DNA of 17,285 nt from Ga0074130 sp035565355. GTDB taxonomy: Bacteria > Pseudomonadota > Gammaproteobacteria > Burkholderiales > Rhodocyclaceae. The position numbers and the translations under genes were made by a program. Where the stretch lies: contig DATMSM010000056.1 of assembly GCA_035565355.1 (NCBI GenBank), positions 1 through 17,285 of the forward strand, in the 5' to 3' direction. Positions 15,158-17,285 of this stretch are shown piece after piece; positions within the stretch are counted from its first letter, which is position 1; each line of letters starts with the position of its first letter. The notes beneath the pieces are model-generated. The model was not told the DNA's origin, made no database searches, and saw only the letters and a program-made list of their open reading frames with translations.

Positions 15158-16491
15158 CGAGAGGCCGGTCCCGGAGTCTGGAAAGCGCCAGGGTGGCGAA
15201 CCGAAACGGCCAGCGGGCGGCTGCTCGCCGGATGCACATATTCACGTTGTGGCACCAGGCTGAAGCCGTTGGCGAGTGCCGGAGCGACGTACTTGCCGAG
15301 CAGGCGGGCATTCGGCTTCAGACGATAGTCGAAGCGCTGCGGCAGTACGAACTGATCCCAGTCGGCATTCGGATTATTGCTGATTCCGCCTTTCACGCCG
15401 GTGAGCTCGGGTTCGATCTGGTTGCGGCTGACCAGGATATTGTTGATCGCCACCAGGCGTTGAATGCCGGGCTTGACCACGAGCAGCTTGCCATTGACCG
15501 GGCGGTCATCAACCAGCGTGTTATTGACGAGATAGAGCTCAATGTTCGCGCCCTTGTAGCCCTCGGCGCCGAAGGAAATGAGCGTCGGATTATCGGTCTG
15601 CGAATTTTGCGCAATGAGATTGCCGACGACATAGGCAACGCCGCCATTGGGAAATTCGAGTTCGTAGCTGGCCGTGCCGTCGGGCTCGTCGCTCAGGCGA
15701 TTGTAGAAAATGTGATTCTCCTCGGCCCGGCTCTTGAGCAGGTGGCCGATGCGGGCATGATGGAAATAGCTGCCGCTTACGCGCAGACGGGTGATCTGGC
15801 CGACGTAGAGATTATGAGTGCGCCCGTCGTTCACGCCGTTGTGGGCGAACTCCGAGTTCTCGATATCGAGGAACATGTCAGGGCCGCCTGCGGTCAGGAT
15901 GCCGTTCTCATTGTTCTCGAACTTGCAGTTGCGTACGGTCAGGTAGCCTTTTTCGAAGCGTATGCCGGCGCCGTTCCGGTCATGTACGCGCGCGTCGCGG
16001 AACTCGAGGTTCTCGACCGTGATGGCGCCGCCACGGACGATCCAGATACCCTTGCCTTCGACGTGCGCACCGTCTGCGATCAGGCGTGGACGTTCCGGCC
16101 CGATACCGCGTATGGTCAAGTTTGCCTGCTTCCAGATGGCGACATCGGCGCGGTAGTCGCCGGCTTCCACTTCGATGGTATCGCCATCGGCGGCCAGCTT
16201 GGCTGCCGCTGCAATGCTGCGCAGTGGCTGTTGCGGCCCGACGCGCAGGATCTTGCCACTGCTTGCCACAGACTGGCGCGGCGGTACTGCGGGCGCTTCG
16301 AGGCGACTGGGTTCGAGGTGAGCTGGCTTGGTCTTGGCAGCGCCGGGCTCAGGGTTGCCCGGCACCGCCACCAGATTTCCGTCGGCATCGCGACGGATTT
16401 CGCCGCGGTAGCTGGGCGCGTCAAGCTGGGCCATGGCGACGGGCACACCAAGCAACAAGAGCAAGGCAAGACGCAGGAAAGTTTGCCTCAT
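15154..16491 (-). CDS. Secreted right-handed parallel beta-helix protein
   Basis: A 445-residue exported protein. Residues 1-21 are a signal peptide (basic n-region, Leu-rich core, 'VAMA' before Gln22). Residues 22-80 form a Pro/Ala-rich, probably flexible linker. Residues about 80-390 are a pectate-lyase-like beta-helix: 'LRSIAAAAKLAADGDTIEVE' (90-109), 'NLTIRGIG' (124-131), 'ITVENLEFRDA' (157-167), 'LTVRNCKFENNENGI' (184-198), 'LDIENSEFAHNGV' (208-220), 'LRVSGSYFHHARIGH' (236-250) and 'LVNNTLVDD' (321-329) are successive coils. Such folds occur in polysaccharide lyases, epimerases and glycosidases, so an enzyme acting on the exported polymer is plausible; no catalytic set can be assigned. 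No PEP-CTERM or other sorting tail is seen. GGGGGAG at 16500-16506 selects this start, which also overlaps the previous stop (ATGA). Confidence 0.82.
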   Translation of the reverse strand: MRQTFLRLALLLLLGVPVAMAQLDAPSYRGEIRRDADGNLVAVPGNPEPGAAKTKPAHLEPSRLEAPAVPPRQSVASSGKILRVGPQQPLRSIAAAAKLAADGDTIEVEAGDYRADVAIWKQANLTIRGIGPERPRLIADGAHVEGKGIWIVRGGAITVENLEFRDARVHDRNGAGIRFEKGYLTVRNCKFENNENGILTAGGPDMFLDIENSEFAHNGVNDGRTHNLYVGQITRLRVSGSYFHHARIGHLLKSRAEENHIFYNRLSDEPDGTASYELEFPNGGVAYVVGNLIAQNSQTDNPTLISFGAEGYKGANIELYLVNNTLVDDRPVNGKLLVVKPGIQRLVAINNILVSRNQIEPELTGVKGGISNNPNADWDQFVLPQRFDYRLKPNARLLGKYVAPALANGFSLVPQREYVHPASSRPLAVSVRHPGAFQTPGPASR

Positions 16492-17285
16492 ACCAGTATC
16501 TCCCCCGCTGGCGGCAGCGACAGAAAACCCTGCGGGCTGGCGCTGGCGCCATAGGCGCCGGACTGGAACAGGACGACCCAATCGCCGGGCTCGGCGGCGG
16601 GGAGCGAAACCTTGCTGGCCAGCACGTCCAGCGGTGTGCACAGCGGGCCGTGGATGTTCACGGTTTCCGCAGGCGCGGCATCGATGCGATTGCCGATGGC
16701 CACGGGGTAGTTCTTGCGGATGACCTGGCCGAGATTGCCGCTGGCGGCGAGATGATGATTCATGCCGCCAGCGGTGATCAAAAAAGTCTCGCCGCGCGAA
16801 ACCTTCTTGTCCACGATGCGCGTCGCATAGACGCCGGCCTCGCCCACCAGATAACGGCCCAGTTCAAGATGCAGCCGTGCTTGCGGCAACTCGCGGGCGG
16901 CGGCGCTGGCAATCTCTGCGAGCGCGTCCGCGATCGGCGCCAGATCAAGAGGCTGCTCACCGGGGAAATAGGGGATGCCGAAGCCGCCGCCCAGGTTGAG
17001 ACTGAGCACTGGCGCGGGCGCCAGCGCGGCCAGGCGGCGCGCCAGCGCATAGCTCTCGCGCTGGGTCTGCGCAATTGCCTCGCCATTCAGGCTTTGCGAA
17101 CCGCAGTAGATATGAAAGCCTTCAAAGGCCAGGCCGAGCGATTGCAGGCGCCCGAGCAAGGCCGGTACCGTCTCCTCGTCGACGCCGAAAGGCTTGGCGC
17201 CGCCGCCCATGCGCATACCGGCGCCGCGCAGCTCGAAGGCCGGGTTCACGCGTATCGCCACGCGCGCAGTGCGGCCGCGTTCGGC
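16488..17285 (-). CDS. PLP-dependent decarboxylase, exosortase A-associated, C-terminal part
   Basis: The last 265 residues of a fold-type III (alanine racemase/ornithine decarboxylase-like) enzyme; the frame is open to the right edge, so the N-terminus with the PLP lysine is outside the window. Visible are 'AIRVNPAFELRGAGMRMGGG', the 'FHIYCGSQSL' strand, the PLP-phosphate glycine loop 'LNLGGGFGIPYF', 'ELGRYLVGEAGVY', 'GGMNHHLAAS', the active-site Cys segment 'GPLCTPLDVLA' and 'SGAYGASASPQGFLS'. This matches the pyridoxal-dependent decarboxylase group of exosortase A loci. Known relatives decarboxylate diaminopimelate or basic amino acids; the substrate of this branch is unknown to me. As the most upstream minus-strand gene seen, it links the variable glycan genes downstream to the conserved exosortase set. 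Its stop overlaps the beta-helix start (ATGA). Confidence 0.9.
   Translation of the reverse strand, partial: AERGRTARVAIRVNPAFELRGAGMRMGGGAKPFGVDEETVPALLGRLQSLGLAFEGFHIYCGSQSLNGEAIAQTQRESYALARRLAALAPAPVLSLNLGGGFGIPYFPGEQPLDLAPIADALAEIASAAARELPQARLHLELGRYLVGEAGVYATRIVDKKVSRGETFLITAGGMNHHLAASGNLGQVIRKNYPVAIGNRIDAAPAETVNIHGPLCTPLDVLASKVSLPAAEPGDWVVLFQSGAYGASASPQGFLSLPPAGEILV
16500..16506 (-). promoter_or_regulatory. Ribosome binding site of the beta-helix gene
   Basis: On the minus strand GGGGGAG stands 8 bases before the ATG at 16491. It confirms that start, which places the signal peptide at the N-terminus, over an in-frame upstream ATG. Confidence 0.6.

Noticed and set aside
14333..15328. 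Open frame of 331 codons on the plus strand
   Set aside because: It lies antisense to the flippase gene, with the same His/Asp/Gln-rich composition and no domain motifs.
15154..16491. Beta-helix protein as a PEP-CTERM exosortase substrate
   Set aside because: The C-terminus ends in a Pro/Ala-rich stretch with no PEP motif, hydrophobic helix or terminal basic cluster.
15193..16554. Long open frame of 453 codons on the plus strand
   Set aside because: It runs antisense to the beta-helix gene, which has a signal peptide, ribosome binding site and recognisable repeats. GC-rich codon bias opens the opposite frame; the translation shows no known motifs.

Overview
The window is a GC-rich, almost fully coding stretch of a Gram-negative chromosome and forms part of an exosortase A (XrtA/EpsH)-type exopolysaccharide or glycoconjugate locus. 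The combination of XrtA fused to EpsI, stp1- and stp2-type sugar transferases, the exosortase-A-associated O-glycosylation ligase family, a FemAB/CelD-like acyltransferase and the exosortase-A-associated PLP decarboxylase is typical of Betaproteobacteria (Rhodocyclales, Nitrosomonadales and relatives). The taxon is an inference from gene content and base composition; there is no rRNA or other marker gene.

Plus-strand block (1-10279), transcribed left to right, probably one operon: the C-terminal end of an stp1-like glycosyltransferase (1-311), exosortase A fused to an EpsI domain (308-1813), a GT4 glycosyltransferase (1833-2987), a polytopic GT-C/ArnT-like glycosyltransferase (2984-4612), an stp2-like GT4 glycosyltransferase (4609-5766), a 57-residue single-pass membrane protein (5769-5942), a Wzy/WaaL-like O-ligase (5935-7257), two tandem CE4 polysaccharide deacetylases (7254-8222 and 8225-9235) and a FemAB/CelD-like GNAT protein (9239-10279). 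Neighbouring genes are mostly joined by ATGA stop/start overlaps or gaps of a few bases.

Minus-strand block (10227-17285), transcribed right to left and converging on the first: an exosortase-associated PLP-dependent decarboxylase (cut by the right edge), a secreted parallel beta-helix protein, a Wzx/MviN-type flippase, a polysaccharide pyruvyl transferase, a GT2 glycosyltransferase and a GT4 glycosyltransferase. The first three junctions are ATGA overlaps. The two blocks overlap tail to tail by 53 bp.

Together the genes suggest the following, all by inference. Cytoplasmic GT4 and GT2 enzymes build a lipid-linked repeat unit, which is pyruvylated and acyl-modified. The flippase exports it, the GT-C enzyme adds a sugar from a polyprenyl donor on the periplasmic side, and the O-ligase polymerises it or transfers it to protein or lipid. 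CE4 enzymes and the beta-helix protein may edit the product. XrtA would process PEP-CTERM proteins encoded elsewhere; none is encoded here. Both operon promoters lie outside the window. I saw no tRNA, rRNA, CRISPR array, mobile element, riboswitch or convincing terminator, and no gene-free stretch longer than about 30 bases.
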